From: Mariprofundus sp. NF
Lineage (GTDB): Bacteria > Pseudomonadota > Zetaproteobacteria > Mariprofundales > Mariprofundaceae
Length of the DNA stretch: 64,000 bases
Reading direction: 5' to 3'
Assembly: GCF_013387455.1 (NCBI RefSeq)
Contig: NZ_VWNC01000002.1
Span: 412,112 to 476,111 of the forward strand
Shown: one piece after another, positions 1-8,896 of the stretch
Numbering within the stretch: the first letter of the stretch is position 1
How the letters are laid out: every line of letters begins with the position of its first letter
Made by a program: the position numbers and the translations under genes
The notes under the pieces: model-generated
Told to the model about the DNA's origin: nothing
Database searches by the model: none
Seen by the model: the letters and a program-made list of their open reading frames with translations, nothing else

Positions 1-679
1 TGGCGGTGATCTGCTCAACCAGAGCAAGGATATGGGTCTGCAGCCCCTGAATGGCAGTAAAGAAATAGGCCAGCAGCAGATAACAGATGATGGCACTCAT
101 GGTGGTGGAGAGCGCGGTGGACATACCGTGAATCACCATGCCCATACCGGTCGATGATACCGCCTCCTCGAGCAGGCTGGAGGCGCCGAACAGGGCAATC
201 GACAGCGAGATAATGGTGCCCAGCACACCACAGAGAATCAGGATATTATGAATAAATCGAATCACACCCGTGCGGGTACTCTCGTGGGCTAAAAGCGTGG
301 CTGCCAGCGATTGATGATGCACCGGTGCATGCTGAAGGCGCATGCTCTCCATGGTGTCATAGCGCAGGGATATGATCGAGTCGAGTTCAATGCCGTGCAG
401 CAGATCCGGTTTATCCTGATCCAGGTTCTGCTGGAAAATGGTAAGTGCGGCCTCCTCACGTTGATAGTGAAACAGCAGCATCACGATGCGCAGCATGCCT
501 GTAAAGAAGAGGGCAACGATCAGACCATTGATGGCATAACCTGCTGCCGTTTGCTGATTGGAGAAATAGATCATGGTCAGGGTATCGGAGAAATAGACCC
601 CCAGCAGGATGGTTACCAGTGTGATAACCGCCAGCTGGATGAGAATGTTACGACTCATATGTTGTTGCATCACTGACAT
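1..679 (-). CDS. MotA/TolQ/ExbB-type proton channel protein, C-terminus cut by window edge
   Basis: The reading frame is open from an ATG at 677-679 to the left edge, giving 226 residues. Hydrophobic segments lie near residues 12-30, 45-65, 145-165 and 185-205. The stretch LCGVLGTIISLSIALFGA, followed after a loop by TALSTTMSAIICYLLLAYF, is the GLLGT...ALxTTxxG-like core of the MotA/TolQ/ExbB family, whose members couple ion flow to work at the cell envelope. A strong ribosome site (GGGGAGG) sits 4 bases before the ATG. The partner (ExbD/TolR/MotB type) would lie beyond the edge, so the exact role is open. The family call is fairly safe; the subfamily is not determined. Confidence 0.75.
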   Translation of the reverse strand, partial: MSVMQQHMSRNILIQLAVITLVTILLGVYFSDTLTMIYFSNQQTAAGYAINGLIVALFFTGMLRIVMLLFHYQREEAALTIFQQNLDQDKPDLLHGIELDSIISLRYDTMESMRLQHAPVHHQSLAATLLAHESTRTGVIRFIHNILILCGVLGTIISLSIALFGASSLLEEAVSSTGMGMVIHGMSTALSTTMSAIICYLLLAYFFTAIQGLQTHILALVEQITA

Positions 680-880
680 GCTGCCTCCCCTTGTGGCCCG
701 AGCAGAAGATGAAAGCTGGAACATAACTTCACCTGATCCTTACTCCGCCCCATAAGAGATCATGAACGCTTATCACGCCCCCTTCAAGCATGAGTGCATG
801 ATAACAGGCATCATGCTTTGCATAATAGACTCACATCGCGTCTGTTTCCCATTCAACAAACATCGGCATTAAAGAAAAAA

Positions 881-907
881 GGCTGCTATCACAATGGATA
901 ACAGCCT
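881..907 (-). terminator. Rho-independent terminator downstream of nrdJb
   Basis: An inverted repeat (GGCTGCTATC against GATAACAGCC, one mismatch) is followed on the minus strand by a T-rich run, seen as A at 871-880 on the plus strand. It lies about 60 bases past the nrdJb stop, in the right place to end the nrdJab transcript. The rest of 680-963 holds no gene. It has another palindrome, GCATGAT/ATCATGC at 796-816, upstream of the proton-channel gene. Confidence 0.75.
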
Positions 908-963
908 TATTAGTTGTTTGGATAGAATTACATGCTATCCAGTAAGTTTACAACTTCGATGTA

Positions 964-1605
964 CTACCCACATTTAGAGTCGCCGCACTCCAGACAGCAG
1001 TTGCAGTTATCAAGACGCACAACAGCCATCGCACCGCACTTGTCACACTGCTGCCCTTTGGCAACGGCATCTGCACCCAGCTTGGTTTCAGCCTCCAGGC
1101 GTTTGGCCTGTAGTTCAGCGTTATTGAGCTGACCCTCCATCATGCCGATGGAGATCAGATGCTGCTGAATCACTTCACCAATCTCGGCAACAATCGATGG
1201 CATATATTTACCACCACGTTTGTAGTAACCACCGCGAGGATCAAATACCGCTTTGAGCTCCTCCACCAGGAAGGTGATATCGCCACCCTTGCGGAAGATT
1301 GCCGAGGTGATGCGGGTCAATGCCACGATCCACATGAAATGTTCCATATTCTTGGAGTTGATGAACACTTCAAACGGACGACGGTGTTCGTCCGGTGTGC
1401 CATGATTGACGATCACATCGTTGATGGTGATATACATGGCGTGATCCGAGTTCGGCGTTTTGATCTTGTAGGTGCTTCCCTCAAGGATATCGTCACGCTC
1501 AAGCAGCGGCGCGATATGGTGAACTGTTGCCACCTCTTTATCTGCCTCTTCTCCGGGTTTCTTCACTTCGTAACCGGTGATTTTACTGTCGATTTTAATA
1601 GCCAT
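964..1605 (-). CDS. nrdJb: Class II ribonucleotide reductase small C-terminal subunit NrdJb (TSCPD domain)
   Basis: This 213-residue protein matches the NrdJb type that is encoded apart from the catalytic NrdJa chain in Pseudomonas and relatives. It carries a TSCPD-type domain and ends in a cysteine-rich tail (CDKCG, then CNCCLECGDSKCG) of the kind that binds metal or shuttles electrons to the reductase active site. The ATG at 1603-1605 is preferred over the GTG three bases upstream because AGGAGGT lies 5 bases before the ATG. nrdJa is upstream on the same strand but separated by 322 bases, unlike the short gap I recall for Pseudomonas. It is expected to be needed for AdoCbl-dependent deoxyribonucleotide synthesis together with NrdJa. 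Confidence 0.88.
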   Translation of the reverse strand: MAIKIDSKITGYEVKKPGEEADKEVATVHHIAPLLERDDILEGSTYKIKTPNSDHAMYITINDVIVNHGTPDEHRRPFEVFINSKNMEHFMWIVALTRITSAIFRKGGDITFLVEELKAVFDPRGGYYKRGGKYMPSIVAEIGEVIQQHLISIGMMEGQLNNAELQAKRLEAETKLGADAVAKGQQCDKCGAMAVVRLDNCNCCLECGDSKCG

Positions 1606-1927
1606 CACTTACCTCCTGCACAACCGGACACTTCTCCGGTTTTGCCCTGAATATTGCAGCGTATTTCCATGGTTGCCTTGCATGCCCGGACGCTGCGACC
1701 GGTATATGTGGGTGCCCTTAACTCCGTATAAACCAGACAGAGAAGGACCAGCCAATACCCACAGATTTTTTTCGGCCCCGGAGACAGCAAGCTGCCGCCA
1801 CGACCGCGACACACGATGTGTCGCCAAAACTGAAGGGGTTATCTCTTCAGTTTTGTGAAGCAAGTGAAAACCACGTTTTTCGCTTGCTGTTAAAAGGGGA
1901 GGGGCCGGAGCCCCTATCCCGTATCAA
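1606..1927 (-). other. Structured gap between nrdJa and nrdJb with at least six hairpins
   Basis: This 322-base stretch has no credible gene; its short reading frames have no family resemblance. It contains GGGGC/GCCCC just after the nrdJa stop (about 1902-1915), AGCAAGTGAAAA/TTTTCGCTTGCT (1859-1870 with 1877-1888), a perfect 11-base CAAAACTGAAG stem (1825-1835 with 1845-1855), CGACACA/TGTGTCG (1807-1823), TGTGGGT/ACCCACA (1707-1713 with 1757-1763), GCAGCGT/ACGCTGC (1656-1662 with 1690-1696) and AACCGGA/TCCGGTT (1622-1641) just before the nrdJb ribosome site. The whole would be transcribed as mRNA between the two subunits. Confidence 0.7.
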
Positions 1928-4099
1928 TCAGAATTTACCGTAGTAACCCTCTTTCAAGGCATCAAAGAGGTTGGCTGCGGTATGCATCTCACCATCATAC
2001 TCGATCTCTTCATTACCCTTGGCCTCAATCTCGGTGCCATCTTCAAGTTTGAACTTGTAGGTGGTGTTGGTGAGATCTTCCTCTTTCACCAGAACACCCT
2101 GGAAGGCTTCAGGATTAAAGCGGAAGGTGGTACAACCTTTCAGCCCCTGCTCATAAGCGTAGAGGTAGATATCCTTGAACTCTTCATACGGAAAATCGGT
2201 CGGTACGTTGGCAGTTTTGGAGATTGATGAATCGACCCAGCGCTGCGCAGCGGCCTGAATATCAACATGCTGCTTGGGTGTAACCTCATCGGCAGAGATA
2301 AAGTAGTCCGGAAGTTTTGTCGCCTCATCATCGCTGAACGGCATCGCATCAGCATTGACCAGCTCACGATAAGCGAGCATCTCAAAGCTGAACACATCCA
2401 CCTTCTCTTTCGATTTCTTGCCTTCACGGATGATGTTGCGTGCATAGTGGTGCGCGAAACTTGGCTCGATACCGTTGGAGGCGTTGTTGGCCAGCGACAG
2501 GGAGATCGTGCCGGTCGGAGCAATAGATGAGTGGTGGGTAAAGCGGCAGCCCTTCTCAATCAACGCTTCGATCATCGCCTTATCCTCGTCACTACCGGTA
2601 GCGAGGAACTTCTGCATATATTTGGAGTATTTCCCCCACAGTACCTTGCCTGCCAGCTTGTCACCGATCCTGATGCCGTCATCCAGCATCTCCGGACGTT
2701 TGGACATCATCTCAGCAGTCACTTCGTACTCCTGCTCAAGAGCCGGGGCGACACCCTTCTCTTCAGCCAGCTGCAGACCGGTCTGGAAACCTGTGCGTGC
2801 CATCTCATAAGCGATCTTCTCAGTGAACTCGAGTGAATCAGCTGTACCGTATGGCGTGCGCAGCATGGTCAGTGCAGAACCTAATCCTAAGAAACCCATG
2901 CCATGACGACGCTTGGAGAGAATCTCTTCACGCTGTTTGGGCAGTGGCAGACCATTGATATCAACCACATTATCGAGCATGCGGGTGAAGATGGAGACCA
3001 CTTTACGGTAGGCGTCCCAATCAAAACAGGCGTTATCGGTGAATGGCTCACGCACAAATTTGGTCAGATTCACCGAACCGAGCAGGCAGGCGCCATAGGG
3101 TGGCAGTGGCTGCTCGCCACACGGGTTGGTGGCGCGCACATCTTCACAGAACCAGTTGTTGTTCAGCTCATTGACCTCATCAATGAGAATAAAACCGGGT
3201 TCGGCATAATCGTAGGTGCTAGCCATGATCACATCCCAGAGACGCTGTGCTTTCATGGTACGATAGACCTTACATGCCACATAACCGCGGTCATCCCTGA
3301 CTGAACCTTTAGGGGCATTGGCCACATGTTTAAATACAATGCGGGTATCTGCATCATCGATCTCGGTCTTGCTGGCCGGGAAAACAAGATCCCAATCGCC
3401 ATCACTCTTCACCGCTTCCATGAAATCACGGGTGATCAGGCAGGAGAGATTAAACTGACGCAAGCGACCATCTTCACGTTTGGCGCGGATAAAATCGGTA
3501 ATATCAGGGTGTGAGATATCAAAGGTGCCCATCTGAGCGCCACGACGGCCACCGGCGGAGGAGACGGTGAAACACATCTTATCATAGATATCCATAAACG
3601 AGAGCGGCCCGGAGGTGTAGGCACCGGCACCGGACACGTATGCACCCTTCGGACGCAGGGTGGAGAACTCGTAACCGATGCCGCAACCGGCTTTCAGGGT
3701 CAGACCGGCTTCGTGAACCATGGAGAGGATACCATCCATCGAATCGGGAACAGTGCCAGAAACAGTGCAGTTGATCGTGCTGGTCGCAGGTTTATGTGCT
3801 TCAGCGCCGGCATTGGACATAATGCGGCCGGCAGGAATCGCGCCATTGGCCAGTGCCCAGGTGAACTTCTCAAACCACTCGTCACGTTTCTCTTCATCTT
3901 CAACCGCAACCAATGCTCTGGCAACACGCTCGTAGGTCGCTTCGATATTCTCATCAACAGCGTTGTGAAGCTTATCCTTGAGGCGATACTTCTTATCCCA
4001 GATATCCAGTGATGCAGGCTGAAAAGTGATATCCGCCACCCCTTTCTGCTGTGTCCCATTAATTGATGCAACCTTCAAAGCGTTACTGTTTGCGCTCAT
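1928..4099 (-). CDS. nrdJa: Adenosylcobalamin-dependent (class II) ribonucleoside-diphosphate reductase, catalytic subunit NrdJa
   Basis: A 723-residue class II reductase catalytic chain, which reduces ribonucleotides to deoxyribonucleotides using AdoCbl as radical source and so needs no oxygen. Visible family marks are CTVSGTVPDSMDGI near residue 110, the radical-cysteine region NPCGEQPLPPYGACLLGSVN near residue 320, and the phosphate-binding SIAPTGTISL region near residue 530. The C-terminal redox cysteines and TSCPD domain are absent and are supplied by nrdJb downstream. The ATG at 4097-4099 has a purine-rich GGGGGAG site. Upstream lie a clear sigma-70 promoter and paired NrdR boxes. A partner B12 supply is implied. 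Confidence 0.93.
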   Translation of the reverse strand: MSANSNALKVASINGTQQKGVADITFQPASLDIWDKKYRLKDKLHNAVDENIEATYERVARALVAVEDEEKRDEWFEKFTWALANGAIPAGRIMSNAGAEAHKPATSTINCTVSGTVPDSMDGILSMVHEAGLTLKAGCGIGYEFSTLRPKGAYVSGAGAYTSGPLSFMDIYDKMCFTVSSAGGRRGAQMGTFDISHPDITDFIRAKREDGRLRQFNLSCLITRDFMEAVKSDGDWDLVFPASKTEIDDADTRIVFKHVANAPKGSVRDDRGYVACKVYRTMKAQRLWDVIMASTYDYAEPGFILIDEVNELNNNWFCEDVRATNPCGEQPLPPYGACLLGSVNLTKFVREPFTDNACFDWDAYRKVVSIFTRMLDNVVDINGLPLPKQREEILSKRRHGMGFLGLGSALTMLRTPYGTADSLEFTEKIAYEMARTGFQTGLQLAEEKGVAPALEQEYEVTAEMMSKRPEMLDDGIRIGDKLAGKVLWGKYSKYMQKFLATGSDEDKAMIEALIEKGCRFTHHSSIAPTGTISLSLANNASNGIEPSFAHHYARNIIREGKKSKEKVDVFSFEMLAYRELVNADAMPFSDDEATKLPDYFISADEVTPKQHVDIQAAAQRWVDSSISKTANVPTDFPYEEFKDIYLYAYEQGLKGCTTFRFNPEAFQGVLVKEEDLTNTTYKFKLEDGTEIEAKGNEEIEYDGEMHTAANLFDALKEGYYGKF

Positions 4100-4156
4100 G
4101 CACTCCCCCCCGACTATGAACCGGCAGAGTTGCCGGAAACCGAAATCTTGGCAGCG

Positions 4157-4184
4157 AGTGTAAGCACAATATCTAGGGTGTCAA
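4157..4184 (-). promoter_or_regulatory. Sigma-70 promoter of nrdJa
   Basis: On the minus strand, TTGACA (4179-4184) is followed after 16 bases by TACACT (4157-4162). Transcription would start near 4150, about 50 bases before the nrdJa ATG. One NrdR box lies inside the spacer. Confidence 0.7.
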
Positions 4185-4211
4185 GCCGTCTCGCCACACT
4201 AACTGTAGTGT
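4164..4211. promoter_or_regulatory. Tandem NrdR boxes controlling nrdJab
   Basis: The 16-mer at 4196-4211 (ACACTAACTGTAGTGT) has perfect outer arms of the NrdR consensus ACACWATATATWGTGT. A second 16-mer at 4164-4179 (GCACAATATCTAGGGT) matches it at 13 of 16 positions. They start 32 bases apart, the three-helical-turn spacing typical of NrdR operators, and the proximal one overlaps the promoter spacer. NrdR is the general repressor of ribonucleotide reductase genes; its gene is not in this window. Confidence 0.75.
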
Positions 4212-4343
4212 TTAGACACACACAATTCATCCACCAGTTATCCACAGCTTATTCACCAGTATGGCGTTTATTTTCCTGACTCCCCTATATATATAAAGGC
4301 TTTATTTGGAGAGTAGGCAAAGGCCTGATACGATGCGCATCCC

Positions 4344-5138
4344 ATGAACGATACAAATCACAACATCGACACAAACACAATATCTGGTGCCACTGAAACT
4401 GCGACCCACTTCGGTTTTGAAACCGTAAGCGGCAGTGAAAAGGTCAACCGCGTGATGGGCGTATTCTCCTCGGTTGCCAGCCAGTATGATATTATGAACG
4501 ACGTCATGAGTGGTGGCATGCACCGACTCTGGAAACGCTCGATGTTTGCCAAAGCGGCCATCGGTGCAGGCAGTCGAGTCCTCGATGTGGCCGCAGGCTC
4601 AGGCGATATTGCTATTGGCCTTGCCAAAAAGATGGGGCCGACCGGCCGCGTTGTATTGACCGACCTCAATGGCCCGATGCTGGCAGAGGGTGCACGCCGG
4701 GTTATTGATGAGGGACTGCTACCGGGCAGAGCTGACTGCATACAGTCTGATGGCACCAAACTCGCGTTTGCCGATAACTCATTCGACTGTGTCACCATCG
4801 CCTTCGGTATCCGCAACTTCCTCGATATCGAAGCGGGACTGGCTGAGTTCTACCGTATCCTCAAACCCGGCGGCCAGTTTATGTGCCTGGAGTTCTCACG
4901 TCCGACACTGCCCGGTCTTGATGTGATCTATGATGCCTACTCGTTCAATGTTATTCCGATGATGGGTGAGAAGGTGACCGGAGACCGTGAATCCTACCAG
5001 TATCTGGTTGAGTCAATCCGTCGTTTTCCGGATCAGGAGCGTTTCGCCAAACTGATCCGCAAAGCCGGTTTCGATCTGGTTCAATATGATAACCTCACCG
5101 GCGGCATCGTCGCTCTACATCGAGGGTATAAGGTATGA
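4344..5138 (+). CDS. ubiE: Ubiquinone/menaquinone biosynthesis C-methyltransferase UbiE
   Basis: A 264-residue SAM-dependent C-methyltransferase of the UbiE/COQ5 family, acting on the benzoquinol (and demethylmenaquinol) ring. The family N-terminal motif VNRVMGVFSSVASQYDIMND (about residues 32-51) and the SAM-binding VLDVAAGSGDIAIGLAKK (about 80-97) are present, as is the FGIRNF motif near residue 155. The ATG at 4344 is chosen because the earlier ATG at 4332 runs into a stop. No strong ribosome site is visible. ubiJ and ubiB follow on the same strand, the order seen in Escherichia coli, but an inverted repeat separates ubiE from ubiJ. Confidence 0.93.
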   Translation: MNDTNHNIDTNTISGATETATHFGFETVSGSEKVNRVMGVFSSVASQYDIMNDVMSGGMHRLWKRSMFAKAAIGAGSRVLDVAAGSGDIAIGLAKKMGPTGRVVLTDLNGPMLAEGARRVIDEGLLPGRADCIQSDGTKLAFADNSFDCVTIAFGIRNFLDIEAGLAEFYRILKPGGQFMCLEFSRPTLPGLDVIYDAYSFNVIPMMGEKVTGDRESYQYLVESIRRFPDQERFAKLIRKAGFDLVQYDNLTGGIVALHRGYKV

Positions 5139-5144
5139 TTCCTT

Positions 5145-5310
5145 ACCGCAAAGGACGCAAAGGTGCGCGAAGGAAAACATACAGGGAGCTTTTAACTTGC
5201 GAAAAAATGTTCTCCTCTAGCGATCATTACCTGCCATCGTCATCTGACGGCTCACCTGCGACATCCCCGTTATACTCTCTCCCTTTGCGCACCTTTGCGC
5301 TCTCTGCGGT
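5145..5310. repeat. 166-base element bounded by long inverted repeats between ubiE and ubiJ
   Basis: The left arm at 5145-5174 (starting ACCGCAAAGGACGCAAAGG) and the right arm at 5281-5310 (reverse complement starting ACCGCAGAGAGCGCAAAGG) agree at roughly 25 of 30 positions. The arms are built of repeated CGCAAAGG units, a type I have seen scattered in proteobacterial intergenic DNA. The interior has no gene of its own. It looks like a small non-coding mobile palindrome inserted in the ubi operon. Confidence 0.6.
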
Positions 5311-5340
5311 GAATAGAATCAGGTTCACAGGAGGTGGACT

Positions 5341-6003
5341 GTGAGTGTGATGTTTTTGCCTTTGAGATTAATACCGGTGCCGGTGCAGTGTGTGGTGATG
5401 ACTACCGTACTGGAGCTGGTCTTCTCGCGTGATGCCAGCCTTAAACCCTATCTTGCCGATCTTGAAGGGCGCGTTTTCCGCATCCATGTCTCTGACACCA
5501 ATGCCATTATGTTCCTCGGTTTTTCACGTGGCAAAGCGTGGGTTCACTCCACCTATGATGGCGAACCCGATGTGCGACTGGCCGGTACCACAGCTGGTTT
5601 TGCCCGCATGTGTTTTGCCCATGAAGACCCCGATGAACTGGTATTTCAGCAGGTATTGAAACTCTCCGGTGATTCCGATGCCATGCTGCGTTTTAAAAAG
5701 CTGTTTGCTGCCGCTGATCTGGATTGGGAGCGCGAACTGCGCGCCTCCTTCGGTGACTTCTTCGGCACCCGCGTAGCCAAGGCTGCACATGCGCTGGTTG
5801 CAGCCGAACAGAGACTGGCTGATAGCACCAAACAGATGCTGCAGAACAATCTTCATCAGATGGATATCCCTGATGCAGAGCGCTTGCAACAGTGGCAGGC
5901 CGGTGTTGAGCACTTCTCACATCAGATCAGCAAGCTGAAAGGTCGGGTGACCCGCGCCGAACATCGGTTTGAACATATCTGCGAAGAGAAGAGTGAAGCC
6001 TGA
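5341..6003 (+). CDS. ubiJ: Ubiquinone biosynthesis accessory factor UbiJ (SCP2-like)
   Basis: A 220-residue protein with an SCP2-type lipid-binding fold at about residues 25-130 (including the region FLGFSRGKAWVHSTYDGEP) and a long C-terminal helical tail, as in UbiJ. In Escherichia coli UbiJ works with UbiK in the cytosolic complex that assembles ubiquinone. The GTG at 5341 is supported by AGGAGG at 5329-5334. It lies between ubiE and ubiB, the standard location, which is the strongest support because the sequence family is weakly conserved. Confidence 0.82.
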   Translation: MSVMFLPLRLIPVPVQCVVMTTVLELVFSRDASLKPYLADLEGRVFRIHVSDTNAIMFLGFSRGKAWVHSTYDGEPDVRLAGTTAGFARMCFAHEDPDELVFQQVLKLSGDSDAMLRFKKLFAAADLDWERELRASFGDFFGTRVAKAAHALVAAEQRLADSTKQMLQNNLHQMDIPDAERLQQWQAGVEHFSHQISKLKGRVTRAEHRFEHICEEKSEA

Positions 6004-6022
6004 TGCCGGTGCATAGGCCAGC

Positions 6023-7630
6023 GTGATCAAACTACCCTCCAACCTGCGCCGCAACCTGCGTCTGATGCGTATCGGCCACATTCTGGCCAGTCACGGCCTT
6101 GCCGCCCTGGCTGTGCGCATGCGCCTGTTCTACCCTTACGTCTGGCTGGTACAACTCTTCCGTGGTGATGATCTACCCAAAGATCTGGGTACTCAGATCC
6201 GTCTGGTACTGGAGGAGCTTGGCCCCACCTTTATCAAGTTCGGCCAGATGCTCTCCACACGTGTCGATCTGCTGCCACTTGAGGTGGCACTGGAACTGAA
6301 GAAACTGCAGGACGATGTGCCTCCGGAACCGTTTGAGAAGGTGCGCCGCGTTATTGAGCAGAGCTTTAAAAGACCATTAACAGGTGAAAATGGTGTCTAT
6401 GCAACCTTTGATGAGACCCCGGTAGCCGCCGCCTCCATCGCTCAGGTCCACTTTGCCGAACTGACCGATGGCCGTCAGGTGGCAGTCAAAGTGCGCCGCG
6501 ATCATATCAGCCGTACCATCGAATCGGATCTGGCCATCCTTAAACTTCTGGCCAGCCTCTTCCACCGCTATTTCCCTGAATACCATCGCCTGAAAGCACC
6601 GCAAGTAATTGAAGAGTTCGCCATCACTATTCGTGGTGAGTTGAATCTGCGTGCTGAAGCAGCCCACGCCAGTCGCTTTGCTGAAAACTTTGCCGAGATT
6701 GAAGGGGTACGTGTGCCCGAGGTGATGTGGGACTACACCCAGACCGAGGTACTGACCACCGAACGTATCTGTGGCACCCCGATTGATGAGAGAGCCAAGC
6801 TTGAAGCGGCAGGGCATGACTGTCTGAAACTGTGCGAACGCGCTGCCACCCAGTTTTTCCGTATGGTCTTCACCGATGGTTATTTCCATGCGGATATGCA
6901 TCCGGGCAATATCTTTGTCGGTGATAACGGTGACATCATCTTTATTGACTTCGGCATTGTTGGCAGACTTGATATTAAATCGCGTCGCTATATTGCCGGC
7001 ATGCTGCTGGCTTTTCTGCAGGAGGATTACCGTCGCGCTGCCGAGGTACATGTAGAAGCCGGATATGTCCCGGCCGATACCGACATCTCCGCGTTTGAAG
7101 ATGCCCTGCGTGAAATTGCCGTACCGATCTTTAACCGTCCTCTGGGTGACATCTCGATTGCCGAACTTCTACTCTCAATGTTTGCGGTAACTGAACGTTT
7201 CAAGATGGAGACACAGCCGCAACTGCTCTTGCTACAGAAGACTATGGTGGTGATTGAAGGGGTGGCTCGCGAACTGGCCGATCAGGCCAACATCTGGATG
7301 CTGGCACGACCGATGATCAGCGAGTGGATGACACGCCACATGGGCCCCGTCGGCAAAGCTGAAGCGATCGGTGAAGAGATTCGCGATCAACTGCATGACT
7401 GGATGCGACTTCCAGCCAAGATTGATGGTGTGCTCTCACGCATTGAGGAGGGCAAGGTCACCTTCAACAGTGAACCGTCACACCTCTCCGCTGTGATGGG
7501 GGCAATGCTCTCTGCAGGTGGTGGCGGCTGGCTGGCCTGGAGCCTCGCCAACGGTGCGGGAACCGGCATACTGGTTCTCTCTACCACAGTGATGGGCCTC
7601 GGTATTCTGCTCGCCATCAGCCGCAGTTAA
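6023..7630 (+). CDS. ubiB: Ubiquinone biosynthesis protein UbiB (atypical kinase/ATPase)
   Basis: A 535-residue ABC1/ADCK/UbiB protein with ATPase activity needed for ubiquinone synthesis. The family marks are the KxGQ motif KFGQMLSTR near residue 73, the alanine-rich nucleotide loop AAASIAQVH near residue 135, HADMHPGN near residue 290 and the metal-binding DFG near residue 312. Two hydrophobic segments near the end (about 490-530) fit the C-terminal membrane anchor. The start is a GTG at 6023, 19 bases after ubiJ, with only a weak ribosome site, so coupling to ubiJ is likely. Confidence 0.93.
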   Translation: MIKLPSNLRRNLRLMRIGHILASHGLAALAVRMRLFYPYVWLVQLFRGDDLPKDLGTQIRLVLEELGPTFIKFGQMLSTRVDLLPLEVALELKKLQDDVPPEPFEKVRRVIEQSFKRPLTGENGVYATFDETPVAAASIAQVHFAELTDGRQVAVKVRRDHISRTIESDLAILKLLASLFHRYFPEYHRLKAPQVIEEFAITIRGELNLRAEAAHASRFAENFAEIEGVRVPEVMWDYTQTEVLTTERICGTPIDERAKLEAAGHDCLKLCERAATQFFRMVFTDGYFHADMHPGNIFVGDNGDIIFIDFGIVGRLDIKSRRYIAGMLLAFLQEDYRRAAEVHVEAGYVPADTDISAFEDALREIAVPIFNRPLGDISIAELLLSMFAVTERFKMETQPQLLLLQKTMVVIEGVARELADQANIWMLARPMISEWMTRHMGPVGKAEAIGEEIRDQLHDWMRLPAKIDGVLSRIEEGKVTFNSEPSHLSAVMGAMLSAGGGGWLAWSLANGAGTGILVLSTTVMGLGILLAISRS

Positions 7631-7637
7631 TGGCGAT

Positions 7638-7666
7638 TTGGTGCTTTTCTATCTTTCGTCTATACT
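7638..7666 (+). promoter_or_regulatory. Sigma-70 promoter of metK
   Basis: TTGGTG (7638-7643) and TATACT (7661-7666) are separated by exactly 17 bases. The site lies 55 bases before the metK ATG. No riboswitch-like fold is visible in this short leader. Confidence 0.6.
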
Positions 7667-7721
7667 CCGCCATAATGTTTCCCCAGTTTAAACTCTATTC
7701 CAACTACAGGGCAGGAAATTC

Positions 7722-8891
7722 ATGAGCAATAATTTTGTGTTTACATCCGAATCGGTCTCCGAAGGGCACCCGGATAAGGTCGCTGACCGCATCTCCGATA
7801 GCGTACTGGATGCGATTCTTGAACAGGACAAATATGCACGCGTAGCGTGTGAAACCATGGTCACCACGGGTCTGGCTCTGATTGCCGGTGAGATCACCAC
7901 CTCTGCCGTACTCGATTATCAGGATATAGTGCGTAGCGCGATCAAGGACATCGGTTATAACTCATCTGCGATGGGTTTTGACTGGGAGTCATGCTCGGTA
8001 CTGGTAAGTCTCGATAAACAGTCACCGGATATCGCCATGGGCGTGAATGTCGGCGAAGGTCTCGATCTTGATCAGGGCGCAGGCGATCAGGGACTGATGT
8101 TCGGTTATGCCACCAACGAAACCGACGTATTGATGCCAACCCCGATCCATCTCTCACATCTACTGGTAGCCAAACAGGCTGAAGTTCGTAAAAACAACAC
8201 TCTGAAATTCCTGCGTCCGGATGCCAAATCACAGGTCACGGTTCGTTATGAAAACTTCAAACCTGTAGCCATTGATGCGGTTGTGCTCTCCACCCAGCAT
8301 GATCCGGATGTAAGCCACAAGGATCTCTCTGAAGCGATCATGGAAGAGGTAATCAATCCAATCCTTGGCGATACCGGCCTGCTGCATGCAGGTACCGCTT
8401 ACCACATCAATCCAACCGGTCGCTTTGTGATCGGTGGCCCTGTAGGCGATTGCGGCGTAACCGGTCGTAAGATCATCGTTGATACCTACGGCGGTTTCGG
8501 CCATCACGGTGGCGGCGCCTTCTCCGGTAAAGATCCAACAAAGGTTGACCGCTCTGCATGTTACATGATGCGTTATGTAGCCAAGAATATTGTTGCTGCA
8601 GGCCTTGCTGACCGCTGTGAAGTACAGGTGGCCTATGCTATCGGCGTTGCACATCCTCTCTCTGTCATGGTTAACACCTTCGGCACAGGCAAGATTGATG
8701 ACAGCAAGCTGGCTGACATCGTAACTGAAGTGTTTGACCTGCGTCCTAAGGGCATTGTGCAGGCGCTTGATCTGCTGCGTCCAATCTACGCTCAGACTGC
8801 TGCGTACGGCCACTTTGGCCGCGAACTGCCAGACTTCACCTGGGAAAAAACCGACAAAGTAGACGCCATCAAGGCTGCTGCAGGGGTTTAA
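7722..8891 (+). CDS. metK: S-adenosylmethionine synthase MetK
   Basis: A 389-residue methionine adenosyltransferase, making SAM from methionine and ATP in the cytosol. The signature elements are [17 protein letters not shown] near the N-terminus (catalytic His), the acidic [12 protein letters not shown] near residue 120 and [17 protein letters not shown] near residue 265. Its length is typical. It has its own promoter and a short leader with a GGCAGGAAATTC ribosome region. ahcY, the next step of the methyl cycle, lies downstream behind a riboswitch, so the pair forms a SAM-use and recycling unit. Confidence 0.96.
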   Translation: MSNNFVFTSESVSEGHPDKVADRISDSVLDAILEQDKYARVACETMVTTGLALIAGEITTSAVLDYQDIVRSAIKDIGYNSSAMGFDWESCSVLVSLDKQSPDIAMGVNVGEGLDLDQGAGDQGLMFGYATNETDVLMPTPIHLSHLLVAKQAEVRKNNTLKFLRPDAKSQVTVRYENFKPVAIDAVVLSTQHDPDVSHKDLSEAIMEEVINPILGDTGLLHAGTAYHINPTGRFVIGGPVGDCGVTGRKIIVDTYGGFGHHGGGAFSGKDPTKVDRSACYMMRYVAKNIVAAGLADRCEVQVAYAIGVAHPLSVMVNTFGTGKIDDSKLADIVTEVFDLRPKGIVQALDLLRPIYAQTAAYGHFGRELPDFTWEKTDKVDAIKAAAGV

Positions 8892-8896
8892 TTGAA

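Noticed and set aside
311..676. 121-codon plus-strand frame at the left end
   Set aside because: It lies opposite the proton-channel gene, whose minus-strand frame has membrane helices, a family motif and a strong ribosome site.
1606..1863. Short frames of 69-93 codons on both strands in the nrdJa-nrdJb gap
   Set aside because: They overlap hairpins, have no good ribosome site, and their translations resemble no protein family.
4100..4343. Cobalamin riboswitch before nrdJa
   Set aside because: No B12-box-like sequence or fold is visible; the region holds a promoter and NrdR boxes instead.
5135..5344. 69-codon frame starting at the ubiE stop
   Set aside because: It simply translates the inverted-repeat element and shows its repeated RKGRKGARR-like pattern, not a protein.
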